From Flavobacterium reichenbachii (GTDB lineage: Bacteria > Bacteroidota > Bacteroidia > Flavobacteriales > Flavobacteriaceae): 64,000 nt of DNA. Where the stretch lies: assembly GCF_002217435.1 (NCBI RefSeq), contig NZ_MUHF01000005.1, positions 1-64,000 on the forward strand, read 5' to 3'. Each line of letters begins with the position of its first letter. Position 1 is the stretch's first letter. Shown here in pieces: positions 35,372-43,692 of this stretch. Below the pieces are notes generated by a model, which was given only the letters and a program-made list of their open reading frames with translations, was not told where the DNA came from and made no database searches. Made by a program: the position numbers and the translations under genes.

Positions 35372-36574
35372 TCATTTTTTTTGCTCTTTCATTTTTTCTG
35401 CCTCCAGAATTAATTCTTCAATATTAGCGGTTTCAAAATCTAATTCTTTTGCTTTTAAAAAAAACTGTAATGCCTTATCTGCTTCTCCTTGGTCAAGATA
35501 ATAAATTCCGAGGGTTTTGATATTATAGGCGCTGTCGGGTTCCTGTTTCAAAGCTTCCTGAATATCCAGATAACCTTCATCTGCCTTTCCAGTCTTTATC
35601 TTAGCCAGCGCTCTGTGCGTATAAAAAAAAGAAATTGATTGATCTATTTCTATAGCTTTGTCAAATACTGAGACTGCCTCTTCATAACGATGATAAAAAT
35701 TTAAGTAATATCCTTTATTATTTAATGCGTTTATATTATTTGGATCCAATTCGATTGCTTTATCGAAGTATTCGAATGCTTTATCTATAGAGCCAATTTT
35801 TTCGTAGATTAAACCTCTGTTATTATAATCACCAGAATTAAATTGGAATTGGGGATTAAATTGAAATTCTTCTGTAAAAATATCATCTAATCTTTTGGCT
35901 TTTTCATAATCTTCAACCAGCATATTAACCCTAATACTTAAACGGTAAACCGATATACGTAATTCTTTTTTTTCTAATAATTCATCCAGTAAAATTATTG
36001 CATCGGCATACTCATTATTTTTGTAAAGATTCATTGCATGAGTATATTTCGAAATAACATCATTATATTTCAAAAGTCTGCGAATGTTCTCACCGTCATT
36101 GTATACTTTTTGTCCGTTATCTAACTCTATTGGCTCCGATTTTGGAATAAGATTAAAAACTAAACCTAATAAGGCGACGAACATAAAAATAAGAGCACAA
36201 GTTGAATAGAGCTCCAGACCTGTTTCGGATTCAAATCGAGGCGGAAAACAATATAACAGCAACGAAATCAAAAATGGAAAAACCGGCCCGCCTGCCGTAT
36301 AAATTAATTGCTGATTTAAGGGTAAAGTTTTAGTGGCAGCGATACATAAACCTTTTCTCATCCACAGATTTTTATAATTTAATGATACTTCGAGAAGACC
36401 AATCCTAAAATCGATATTTTTTTCAGGATCTCCATATGATCCAATATATAGGGTAACTTTTTCTTTAGTAAACAACATTCCGGGTATTGCGTGGCCTAAT
36501 TCGTGAAGTGTTACCAGAAGTGCTCTGGCTATAAATGGAAAAAACAACATTGGCAGCAGGTACGGGATATTCAT
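35372..36574 (-). CDS. M50-like membrane metalloprotease fused to TPR repeats
   Basis: 400 residues from the ATG at 36574. The N-terminal third is a membrane module: helix, then LHELGHAIPGM with the zinc motif HELGH at about residues 25-29, and further helices (LLYCFPP..., LIFMFVALLGLVFNLIPKSEP). The NLIPKSEP segment resembles the NPxPxxxLDG region of site-2 proteases, where a third zinc ligand would lie; here it reads 'IPKSEPIELDNG', keeping an Asp. The C-terminal ~230 residues form about five TPR units (AFEYFDKAIELDPNNINALN). It may be an intramembrane protease whose substrate is chosen by the TPR domain. Confidence 0.75.
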   Translation of the reverse strand: MNIPYLLPMLFFPFIARALLVTLHELGHAIPGMLFTKEKVTLYIGSYGDPEKNIDFRIGLLEVSLNYKNLWMRKGLCIAATKTLPLNQQLIYTAGGPVFPFLISLLLYCFPPRFESETGLELYSTCALIFMFVALLGLVFNLIPKSEPIELDNGQKVYNDGENIRRLLKYNDVISKYTHAMNLYKNNEYADAIILLDELLEKKELRISVYRLSIRVNMLVEDYEKAKRLDDIFTEEFQFNPQFQFNSGDYNNRGLIYEKIGSIDKAFEYFDKAIELDPNNINALNNKGYYLNFYHRYEEAVSVFDKAIEIDQSISFFYTHRALAKIKTGKADEGYLDIQEALKQEPDSAYNIKTLGIYYLDQGEADKALQFFLKAKELDFETANIEELILEAEKMKEQKK

Positions 36575-36633
36575 TACTTTAAATAATTTATGATTTGGCA
36601 ATACAATAATAATTCATTTTTTAATATTTTAGG

Positions 36634-36735
36634 ATAAAACATTATTGCACAGCTTAAAATCTTTTATTTTTTTTAAACAGCTTTCTTTAGATTTGGATCA
36701 TAAAGCATGGCTGTACATAAACAGTTTTTTATTTT
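36634..36735 (-). pseudogene. 3' remnant of a second GNAT gene copy
   Basis: 36634-36730 matches 32803-32897 (the GNAT 3' end and its downstream flank) with few differences. In the minus frame it reads LCTAMLYDPNLKKAV and stop at 36673, versus LCTAMLYDPKLKKAV in the intact gene. The 5' ~200 codons are absent and the match ends at about 36731. Confidence 0.8.
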
Positions 36736-36775
36736 GTTTAAGAATGAAATTTGAAACATTTGATATTTTAATCTC

Positions 36776-36783
36776 TATTTTTG
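36776..36783 (+). promoter_or_regulatory. Candidate promoter of the second AraC gene
   Basis: TATTTTTG (TAnnTTTG) at 36776-36783 with TTTG at 36750-36753, a 22-bp spacing; the TTG start at 36809 is 25 bp downstream. Confidence 0.5.
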
Positions 36784-36808
36784 CAAGTATAATGATGCTA
36801 TTGTAATC

Positions 36809-37669
36809 TTGAAAAACCAAAACCAAACTATTACACAATTTGAACTTTCGCCTCTTGCTAAGGCTGGGATCATCATTGTTAATATGGAAGATCGAGATGT
36901 TGAAGAACACGATATTTCGAAACCACATCGGGATAATCATTGTCAATTGATGTTCGCTTTAAACGGGACATTCAAATTAAATATTGATTTTGAAAATGTC
37001 GAATTTACTGCTCCGGCCTTACTTTGTGTATTTCCTGAACAAGTACATCATATTATAAATGTAAAAGATCCAAAAGGATGGATGATTAGTTTTGATCCGT
37101 CGCTGGTTAGTAAAGAAATAGTACAGGTTTTAGAAAGCAAAATCGACAATCCATTTTTGCTTCAACAAGAATCTAATTTTTGCCAGCACCTTTCTGTTTT
37201 AATGAATTTAATAGAGAAAGTGCAGTTAGAAAATACAAATAATTACACTCAAAAAAGTATTCATTCCTTATTGAATGGTCTTTTGAGCCTGATTGCCGGA
37301 GAACTGGTTCCTAATTTATCTGTTGATAAAGAGAAAGAAAACCGAAGTATTATAATTAAGGAAACTTTCATAAAACTAACAAAAGAGCATTTTAAAACCT
37401 GGAAACAACCTGCTCAATACGCTTCGGCACTTTCTATTTCGGCGGCGCATTTAAATGATACCGTAAAATCATTAACCGGAAGCCCTGTATCTATTCATAT
37501 TCAGGAAGCATCGATTATGGAAGCCAAAAGACTGCTTTATTTTACAGATAAAAACGTCAGGGAAATAGCTTATGAAGTTGGTTATGAGGAACCGGTTTAT
37601 TTTGGAAAACTTTTTAAAAAAGTAACAAACCTCACTCCTCTTGAGTTTCGGAAAAAATTCCGTGATTAG
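36809..37669 (+). CDS. AraC family transcriptional regulator
   Basis: A 286-residue protein, most likely starting at the TTG at 36809, since ATGs just upstream run into a stop. The N-terminal cupin-like region contains HRDNHCQLMFALNGTFKLNI and CVFPEQVHHI. The C-terminal AraC domain has NVREIAYEVGYEEPVYFGKL and FKKVTNLTPLEFRK. It lies 80 bp upstream of and in the same direction as the inositol-phosphatase/NAD(P)-binding pair, which it may control. The start codon should be treated as provisional. Confidence 0.88.
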   Translation: MKNQNQTITQFELSPLAKAGIIIVNMEDRDVEEHDISKPHRDNHCQLMFALNGTFKLNIDFENVEFTAPALLCVFPEQVHHIINVKDPKGWMISFDPSLVSKEIVQVLESKIDNPFLLQQESNFCQHLSVLMNLIEKVQLENTNNYTQKSIHSLLNGLLSLIAGELVPNLSVDKEKENRSIIIKETFIKLTKEHFKTWKQPAQYASALSISAAHLNDTVKSLTGSPVSIHIQEASIMEAKRLLYFTDKNVREIAYEVGYEEPVYFGKLFKKVTNLTPLEFRKKFRD

Positions 37670-37716
37670 GACTATCATTCCCTTTATTGAAACTACATTA
37701 AAAACCATACTACGAC

Positions 37717-37724
37717 TAGCTTTG
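37717..37724 (+). promoter_or_regulatory. Candidate -7 box for the IMPase-like/SDR pair
   Basis: TAGCTTTG fits TAnnTTTG, 24 bp upstream of the ATG at 37749; no clear -33 element. It suggests separate transcription from the araC gene. Confidence 0.4.
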
Positions 37725-37748
37725 CATTGTAATTAATACTATAATAAT

Positions 37749-38555
37749 ATGCAAAACGAAATCAATATTCCCATCATACTCGATGCAGTAAAAAAGGTAG
37801 GGAATGTCTTTTTAAAAGGCTATAAGCAAAATGAAATTCCGCAAAGTATGAACGAGCTTCTAAAACAATTAGAAGATATCGATAACTTGTGTCTGGGTTC
37901 ATTAAAAGAAGATTTATCTCCAGAATTCCCAAATACTCCCTGGCATATTGGCGACGAGTTTGATACCAATTCACAAAAAAATCCAGCTGAACAGCAAGAA
38001 TACTGGCTTTGTGATGCCATGGATGGCGCAATTCAATACCTGCAGCATATTGCAGGATGGACCATAAATCTCGCGCTTATTCGTGATGGAAAGCCTTTCT
38101 TTTCTGTAATTTACGATCCTTTAGCCTCCGAAATTTTTTGGGCAAAAGACGGCGAAGGTGCTTATATGAATGGAAAGTTACTGCAAATAAGCCGTAAAAC
38201 AGATTTGGCCATTATGCTCGCCGTTTTTGAGTATGGGCATCAAGATAAATCAAATAATAATCTAAATGAAGAAATTGGCTCTACGGTAACGAAACTACTT
38301 CAGAATTTTGGAATCGTTAGAAATTACGGTCCACACGGCTTACAATTGGCTTATGTAGGTGCAGGAAGAATCGACTTGTTTGTTCAGGAAGATCTCGATA
38401 CTTATAACTGGATTGCCGGATTACTTATTGCCAAAGAAGCAGGAGCCGAAATCCTGACCACAAAAGGAACTTCATGGAAATGGGGCAGCGAAAGTTTACT
38501 GGCTGGACCAAAAAGTATTACAGAAAAATATCTGCAAATTAAATCAACAAACTAA
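37749..38555 (+). CDS. Inositol monophosphatase-family phosphatase
   Basis: A 268-residue Mg2+-dependent phosphatase-like protein. The metal-binding motif DPxDGT appears as CDAMDGAIQYLQ and is followed by GWTINLALIRDGKPFFSVIY, typical of the family. An upstream acidic ligand lies in HIGDEFDTN, and the C-terminal WDxAAG-type motif is YNWIAG. The D-x2-D pair is kept, but the usual Pro and Thr positions and the WD Asp differ, so activity or substrate range may be altered. The gene is followed by an NAD(P)-binding protein gene after a 1-bp gap. Confidence 0.83.
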   Translation: MQNEINIPIILDAVKKVGNVFLKGYKQNEIPQSMNELLKQLEDIDNLCLGSLKEDLSPEFPNTPWHIGDEFDTNSQKNPAEQQEYWLCDAMDGAIQYLQHIAGWTINLALIRDGKPFFSVIYDPLASEIFWAKDGEGAYMNGKLLQISRKTDLAIMLAVFEYGHQDKSNNNLNEEIGSTVTKLLQNFGIVRNYGPHGLQLAYVGAGRIDLFVQEDLDTYNWIAGLLIAKEAGAEILTTKGTSWKWGSESLLAGPKSITEKYLQIKSTN

Positions 38556-38556
38556 C

Positions 38557-39183
38557 ATGAATATAGCAATTATAGGAGCCGGAGCAGGAATTGGATTAGA
38601 ATCTGTAAAACAGGCACTCAAAAAAGGACATATTGTAACGGCATTATCAACAAATACAGATCAGATTCCAAATCATCCGAACCTCATCAAAATAAATGGC
38701 AGCGCAATATCGCCAATAGATTTAAAAAATGCCATTAAGGGATCTGATGCCGTACTTATAACCGTCGGAACAAAAAATAAAAAAGCAACGACCTTATTTT
38801 CTGATATTGCCAATACACTAACAAAGGCGGTTGATGAGCTGGATTTCTCTTCACCGGTTTTGGTTATTACAGGTTTTGGTGCAGGTGAAAGTAAAAATTA
38901 TTTAAACTTTTTTATGCGAACGGTTATTTCTTTATTCCTTAAAGACCAGTACATCAATAAAACCTTAATGGAGGAAATAATCACTAAAAGCAGTATAAAA
39001 TGGGAAATTATAAGACCAGGAATGCTTACAGACGCAGATGCAGGCTCCAATTATAAAATAATATCCGAACTTAAAAAAGGAATGAAAGTTGGAAAGATTT
39101 CAAGAGCCGATGCTGCCAATTACTTAATTACAGAAGCAGAAAACCCGGTGAGATTATATCAATACGTAACGTTGACAAATTAA
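38557..39183 (+). CDS. NAD(P)-binding (atypical SDR) protein
   Basis: A 208-residue protein with an N-terminal Rossmann motif (IIGAGAGIGLESVKQAL) and the atypical-SDR pattern SDAVLITVGT, TGFGAGES, WEIIRPGML. It has no classical YxxxK at the usual place, like NAD(P)H-binding/BVR-B-type proteins. It is translationally coupled to the phosphatase gene upstream. Substrate unknown; perhaps an oxidoreductase acting on the phosphatase product, or a redox sensor. Confidence 0.83.
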   Translation: MNIAIIGAGAGIGLESVKQALKKGHIVTALSTNTDQIPNHPNLIKINGSAISPIDLKNAIKGSDAVLITVGTKNKKATTLFSDIANTLTKAVDELDFSSPVLVITGFGAGESKNYLNFFMRTVISLFLKDQYINKTLMEEIITKSSIKWEIIRPGMLTDADAGSNYKIISELKKGMKVGKISRADAANYLITEAENPVRLYQYVTLTN

Positions 39184-39287
39184 TAGAGAAAAAATTGAGT
39201 TTCCTTCTAATTTACCACAAAAACTAAAGTAATTTTGTAAAACTTAGTTCTTTTAATATTTCCAGCGGGCTGAAGTGACACGTAATT

Positions 39288-39881
39288 TTATGGATATATT
39301 ATAGTGTTTACCATTTTCGTTTTTAAATATTCTAAATCTTCCTTTTGATATTTTCCTGAACCGGAAAAATTAATTTCTTTCAAATTACACGGAAATAAAT
39401 TCCAACTTAAGTCTGTAATTTTTGTGTCTGAAAATCCCAAAATCTGCAAACTTTTCATCTGATTTAATGTATTTGGAATTTTGTTTAAAGGACAGTTTTC
39501 AATTCGAAGTGTTTTCAATTTTTCTAATCTAGATATTGAATCCGGAATTGTTTCGATATCATTTCCTCTAATTGTTAGGTATTCCAACGATTCTAAGTCA
39601 AAAATCCATTCTGGAATAATCTTCAGAGGAAAGTTTAGAAATGAAATTTTCTTAATTTTTTTTAGCCGGCCTATTTCAGCAGGAAACTCAAAATCATCTA
39701 AATAATAAATCGATGGATCAGCTTGCATCTCTAAAACTTCTAGATTTATAAATTTTGAAAAAATTTCACCTTGATCTTTTAAATTCTGATCGTAAAATGT
39801 TAGTATTAGTTTCCTGCAATTTTTGGGACTTTTAGAAGCTTCAGTCAAAGATGAAAATTCAGTTTTTCGAAATAGGTTCAT
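39288..39881 (-). CDS. Leucine-rich-repeat protein
   Basis: A 197-residue protein made mainly of about six LRRs (for example WIFDLESLEYLTIRGNDIET, then IPDSISRLEKLKTLRIENC). There is no signal peptide, so it is probably cytoplasmic. The length suits a stand-alone small LRR protein. The role is probably protein binding. Isolated gene; the region to the right holds the LysR gene on the same strand. Confidence 0.85.
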   Translation of the reverse strand: MNLFRKTEFSSLTEASKSPKNCRKLILTFYDQNLKDQGEIFSKFINLEVLEMQADPSIYYLDDFEFPAEIGRLKKIKKISFLNFPLKIIPEWIFDLESLEYLTIRGNDIETIPDSISRLEKLKTLRIENCPLNKIPNTLNQMKSLQILGFSDTKITDLSWNLFPCNLKEINFSGSGKYQKEDLEYLKTKMVNTIIYP

Positions 39882-39942
39882 TGTCTAGTTTATATTGGTG
39901 ATACAACTATGAGTTTGTTTTCAAGATAGCGGGATAAAGGTA

Positions 39943-40800
39943 TCAGCGATATTGATTTAAAAATACATTTAAAGCCTTAGAAGGTATCTCATTATTCCTA
40001 TAGATCAGTAGTGTGGTCATAGCAGCGAGCTCTTTACTAATAGGAAAAGTTTTTATATTCCTTTTACTATAATACTGATTCACCACTTCTGCTGGCAGTA
40101 AACTTATGCCGATACCTGCCTCAACAAAATTGATAACGCCTTCTATCGAATTGAGTACCGTACTTTTATAGCGAAGTATTCCTTTTGAACCGAGCCATGT
40201 TTCTAGTCTCGCCCTGAAAAAACAACCTTGGCCAAAAACTACTATTTTTAAAGGTTCCTGTTTTAATAGGACTGAAAGCTTTTCGACATCGCCGCCTGCA
40301 ATTATTACAAGTTCTTCATCACGAACAACAAGCTGCTGTAAATCCGGAATATTTACAGGTGCTGCAACAAATGCAGCATCAAGTTTATAACTGATTACAT
40401 CTTGTATCAAAGCGGGTAACATTGAAGAATAAAATTCAAGCTCTACATTTGGATAAAGTTCTGCAAAACCTTTAATGATTTCGGGTACTTTAAGAGCCAT
40501 AGTGGTTTCAATACATCCTATGCGTACTGTCCCTCCTATTTTGTCTGCACTCTGTATATCACTTTTTGCATCATCTAACAAACGTCCTATTTTTTTAGCA
40601 TATTGCAAGAGTGTCTCTCCTGCCTCAGTTAAAACTACTTTTCTGGATACTCTCCTAAACAGTTCAGCTCCAAATTCATCTTCGAGATTTTTTATGCGTG
40701 CCGTTACATTAGACTGTACTGTAAAGGTTGCTTCTGCCGCTTTTGTAAAACTGCCGAGTGTCGCTGCGGCCTCAAATATTTTCAGGTCATTACTATTCAT
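39943..40800 (-). CDS. LysR family transcriptional regulator
   Basis: A 285-residue LTTR. The N-terminal winged helix is MNSNDLKIFEAAATLGSFTK, then FTVQSNVTARIKNLEDEFGA; an effector-binding domain follows (GTVRIGCIETTMALKVPEI, VEAGIGISLLP). It is divergent from the alpha/beta hydrolase gene with a 89-bp shared region that carries a T-N11-A palindrome, so it most likely controls that gene and itself. Ligand unknown. Confidence 0.93.
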   Translation of the reverse strand: MNSNDLKIFEAAATLGSFTKAAEATFTVQSNVTARIKNLEDEFGAELFRRVSRKVVLTEAGETLLQYAKKIGRLLDDAKSDIQSADKIGGTVRIGCIETTMALKVPEIIKGFAELYPNVELEFYSSMLPALIQDVISYKLDAAFVAAPVNIPDLQQLVVRDEELVIIAGGDVEKLSVLLKQEPLKIVVFGQGCFFRARLETWLGSKGILRYKSTVLNSIEGVINFVEAGIGISLLPAEVVNQYYSKRNIKTFPISKELAAMTTLLIYRNNEIPSKALNVFLNQYR

Positions 40801-40803
40801 AGT

Positions 40804-40871
40804 ATCACTTTTAGTGATTAATTACATCGTTATAAATCGTTTTCAGGTATCAAATATAGAATGTATTTTTG
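40804..40871 (+). promoter_or_regulatory. LysR box and hydrolase -7 box
   Basis: ATCACTTTTAGTGAT (40804-40818) is a perfect ATCACT-N3-AGTGAT dyad with the T-N11-A spacing of LysR sites. TATTTTTG (40864-40871, TAnnTTTG) lies 18 bp upstream of the hydrolase ATG. Confidence 0.6.
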
Positions 40872-40889
40872 TTTTAAACAATTGATAAT

Positions 40890-41864
40890 ATGAAAAATAT
40901 AATTAAATCGGCAGCTGCAATACTAACTATAGTATCATTGCCGGAAACAGCTGTAAATGCACAAGTAAAAAATTCTTTGACTACAAAAGAAAATACTGAA
41001 ATCCAAGCCGCTCATTACAGTACTGTAGAAGTTAACGGATTAAAAATATTCTATCGCGAAGCGGGATCTAAAGATGCTCCTACTGTATTATTACTGCATG
41101 GTTACCCAACATCATCTCACATGTTTAGAAATCTTATTCCTATGCTGAGTAAAAAGTATCATGTGATAGCTCCTGACCTGCCAGGTTTTGGTTTTTCTGA
41201 TGCGCCGGATCATCTTAGTTTTCAATATACTTTTGACAATCTGGCTAACACTATGCAGGGATTTATCGATAAGCTTGGTTTAAAACGTTTTGCGATTTAC
41301 GTATTCGATTACGGCGCACCAACCGGATACAGATTAGCGCTTGCTAATCCGGAAAAAATAACCGGCATCATATCACAAAATGGTAATGCCTACGAAGAAG
41401 GATTAAGCACGGGCTGGAATCCTATTCAAAAATACTGGAAAGATCCTTCGCAGGCTAACAGAGATTCTCTTAAGGATTTTGTTTCTAAAGAATCTACTTG
41501 GTTTCAATATCACGAAGGTGCTTCAGATCCTGCTCTTATCGCACCTGAAACTTATATATTAGATCAATATTTTTTGGATCGCCCGGGAAACATAGAAATA
41601 CAACTTGATCTTTTAAAAGATTATAGAACTAATGTAGCGCTTTATCCTAAATTTCAAGATTATTTTAGAGATAAAAAACCGATGATGTTAGCGGTCTGGG
41701 GCAATCAGGATCCTTATTTTCTACCTGCGGGAGCAGAAGCTTACAAAAGAGATAATCCAAATGCAACAGTAAAATTTTACAAAACGGGTCATTTTGCCCT
41801 TGAAACACATTGTAAAGAAATTGGTGCTGATATCTTATTGTTTCTTGCCAAACTTCCTAAATAA
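40890..41864 (+). CDS. Exported alpha/beta hydrolase (epoxide hydrolase/haloalkane dehalogenase-like)
   Basis: A 324-residue protein with a signal peptide ending near AVNAQ. Oxyanion motif HGYPTSSHMFRNL; nucleophile-elbow VFDYGAPTGYRL with Asp as nucleophile, as in epoxide hydrolases and haloalkane dehalogenases rather than Ser hydrolases; catalytic His in TGHFALETH. The substrate cannot be told apart from sequence alone. It is divergently transcribed from lysR and ended by a strong terminator. Confidence 0.88.
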   Translation: MKNIIKSAAAILTIVSLPETAVNAQVKNSLTTKENTEIQAAHYSTVEVNGLKIFYREAGSKDAPTVLLLHGYPTSSHMFRNLIPMLSKKYHVIAPDLPGFGFSDAPDHLSFQYTFDNLANTMQGFIDKLGLKRFAIYVFDYGAPTGYRLALANPEKITGIISQNGNAYEEGLSTGWNPIQKYWKDPSQANRDSLKDFVSKESTWFQYHEGASDPALIAPETYILDQYFLDRPGNIEIQLDLLKDYRTNVALYPKFQDYFRDKKPMMLAVWGNQDPYFLPAGAEAYKRDNPNATVKFYKTGHFALETHCKEIGADILLFLAKLPK

Positions 41865-41882
41865 TCAGGATATATTATTTTT

Positions 41883-41918
41883 AAAACAGCGGTTATAAAA
41901 GACCGCTGTTTTTTTTAG
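41883..41918 (+). terminator. Intrinsic terminator of the hydrolase gene
   Basis: AAAACAGCGGT (41883-41893) pairs with ACCGCTGTTTT (41902-41912), followed by T residues. Confidence 0.93.
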
Positions 41919-41949
41919 ATAAAGTAAATAAATTTGTTCGTTTTAATAC

Positions 41950-41970
41950 TGTGGACGAATCGTGTCACGT
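41950..41970 (+). repeat. Degenerate relative of the 23-bp repeat
   Basis: TGTGGACGAATCGTGTCACG here versus TGTGGCAGAATCGTGGCACA at 7805 and 11525, 16 of 20 positions the same. No mobile gene is adjacent. It could be chance or an old site of the same kind. Confidence 0.3.
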
Positions 41971-42094
41971 GCAGTATCGTGATGATCGCACCAAAATTTA
42001 TTTTCATTTAATTACGATCATAAAGAACAGAAGATGATAAGTCGAAAATAACTTTAATATTTTCTTTACAAAGAGCTTCATAAGATAATCTTCT

Positions 42095-42102
42095 TATATT
42101 TG
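42095..42102 (+). promoter_or_regulatory. Candidate -7 box of the small membrane protein gene
   Basis: TATATTTG fits TAnnTTTG, 35 bp upstream of the ATG at 42138; no clear -33 element. Confidence 0.4.
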
Positions 42103-42137
42103 ACACGTATAAATTTTATGCATACCCATTCTTATTT

Positions 42138-42584
42138 ATGGCACTTTATCTGCTCTTTCAAATTATCGTTTCCTGGTCTATTGCTTTCTGCATTCTGCAG
42201 CTGTTCTACAAAATAGTATCGGCAACAAATAACGAAATATATCGTGAACCAACATTCCTAACATGGCTTCTTACTTTCTTTGATATCGATTTTTCCTTAA
42301 AAGCGAAATTTATTGCCAGCACTGTAATTAACCATTTTATGGGACTCTGTTTTACCGCAGTTTACTACTTAATATGGTACTGCGAATTCACAGAAATCTC
42401 ATGGACCACAACTCTCGCTGTAGGATTGGTAACTGCCTTATTAAGAATTATAAGCTGGATCTTCCTGCTGATAATTATTCCATCAGCCAAAGTCAGCAAT
42501 TTTAAGGGATATTATCTTCAGCTTGTATTCCTGCACAATATTTTCACGATAATCGTCTTAACATTATACAGACTGGTTTGGTAA
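42138..42584 (+). CDS. Four-helix inner-membrane protein of unknown function
   Basis: A 148-residue protein with four hydrophobic stretches (LFQIIVSWSIAFCILQLFY, GLCFTAVYYLIWYCEF, ISWIFLLIIIP, NIFTIIVLTLYRLVW). It has no recognised family, and no catalytic or ligand motif stands out. It is separated by ~290 bp from the next membrane protein gene and probably transcribed on its own. It may be a small integral membrane sensor or structural protein. Confidence 0.75.
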   Translation: MALYLLFQIIVSWSIAFCILQLFYKIVSATNNEIYREPTFLTWLLTFFDIDFSLKAKFIASTVINHFMGLCFTAVYYLIWYCEFTEISWTTTLAVGLVTALLRIISWIFLLIIIPSAKVSNFKGYYLQLVFLHNIFTIIVLTLYRLVW

Positions 42585-42878
42585 AATTTATCACTTTAAA
42601 AAATTAAAATAGATTTATTAAAAGTTGGATATTACATACATTTCTACCGAAAGATTTACGTTTAGAAATAACTCAATAAAATTGGTTTCATTTTATAATT
42701 TGCAACACAATTCTGGATCGAGCAAATAAAAGCTGATGATAAAATATCAGTACTTTGTGTATCCTAATTTTTTATGCTTGAATAAATTAACCTAGCTGAA
42801 TGAAATAAACACATTATCCATTTCCTATTTATTTCCCAAATTCTTTAGCTTGGTTTACAATCAATTTAAACGGTTTAT
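42585..42878. other. Intergenic region
   Basis: AT-rich and without a recognised gene, RNA or hairpin of note. Confidence 0.4.
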
Positions 42879-43661
42879 ATGGGCAGTGTAAGTTTTATCC
42901 AAATTACAGGAATGTTTCTAATTCCTTTTCTCATTATCCTGCTTCCGATTATAGCAGGTCAGTATTATGGGCTTAAATTAAAACAAAAGAATGGCAAAAT
43001 AAATGACTCTCCAGTAGGTTCAGTTGTAGGTGCTGCCCTTGGACTACTCGCGTTTATGCTTGCTTTTACCTTTCAAATTGTCGACAATCGCTATAATAAC
43101 AGAAAGGAACTTCTGCTGGAGGAAGTAACAATTATACGGACAGCTTATCTGCAGTCAGGATTAATTCCTGAACCTTACCGCTCTGATTCAAGAAAATCTC
43201 TCATTAAATATACAGATCTTCGTATCACCTTTGCAAAAGAAGGTACAATGAGTCAGCTGCAAAACTTAAAACAGCAGTCACAGTCTATACTGAATACTCT
43301 TTGGAAATATTCAGAAACATTAGCCCAGCAGGATCGCAGCTCAGAAGCCTATTCTTTATACACAACATCTGTAAATAATCTTGTTGAAAACTATAATAAA
43401 CGAATCACATTTACTTTTGAATACCGAATTCCTTTAGCAATACTCTGGGTGTTATTCATTATAACGCTCTTTTCAATGTCCCTTCTGGGTTATCAGTTTG
43501 GAATTTCGGGCAGGAAAAACAACGTACTTGCTGTTTTTATTTCCATCATTTTTTCATCTGTAATGTTTTTAATATTAGCCTTAGATCGACCAGAAACAGG
43601 AATTATGACATTGAATCAAGCGCCAATAATTACGCTTCATAAGCAATTACATGGTCTGTAA
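42879..43661 (+). CDS. DUF4239/bestrophin-like membrane protein
   Basis: A 260-residue protein: two N-terminal helices (FLIPFLIILLPIIAGQYYGL, GAALGLLAFMLAFTFQIV), a long soluble helical middle (LEEVTIIRTAYLQSGLIPEPY) and two C-terminal helices (FITLFS..., IIFSSVMFLILALD). GLLAFMLAFTF and the 'AYLQ...LPEP' pattern match DUF4239, which is distantly related to bestrophin channels. Physiological role not established. An outer-membrane beta-barrel-like gene follows after 31 bp. Confidence 0.8.
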   Translation: MGSVSFIQITGMFLIPFLIILLPIIAGQYYGLKLKQKNGKINDSPVGSVVGAALGLLAFMLAFTFQIVDNRYNNRKELLLEEVTIIRTAYLQSGLIPEPYRSDSRKSLIKYTDLRITFAKEGTMSQLQNLKQQSQSILNTLWKYSETLAQQDRSSEAYSLYTTSVNNLVENYNKRITFTFEYRIPLAILWVLFIITLFSMSLLGYQFGISGRKNNVLAVFISIIFSSVMFLILALDRPETGIMTLNQAPIITLHKQLHGL

Positions 43662-43692
43662 AATTTTGAAAAATAAATTACAATTAACTAAA

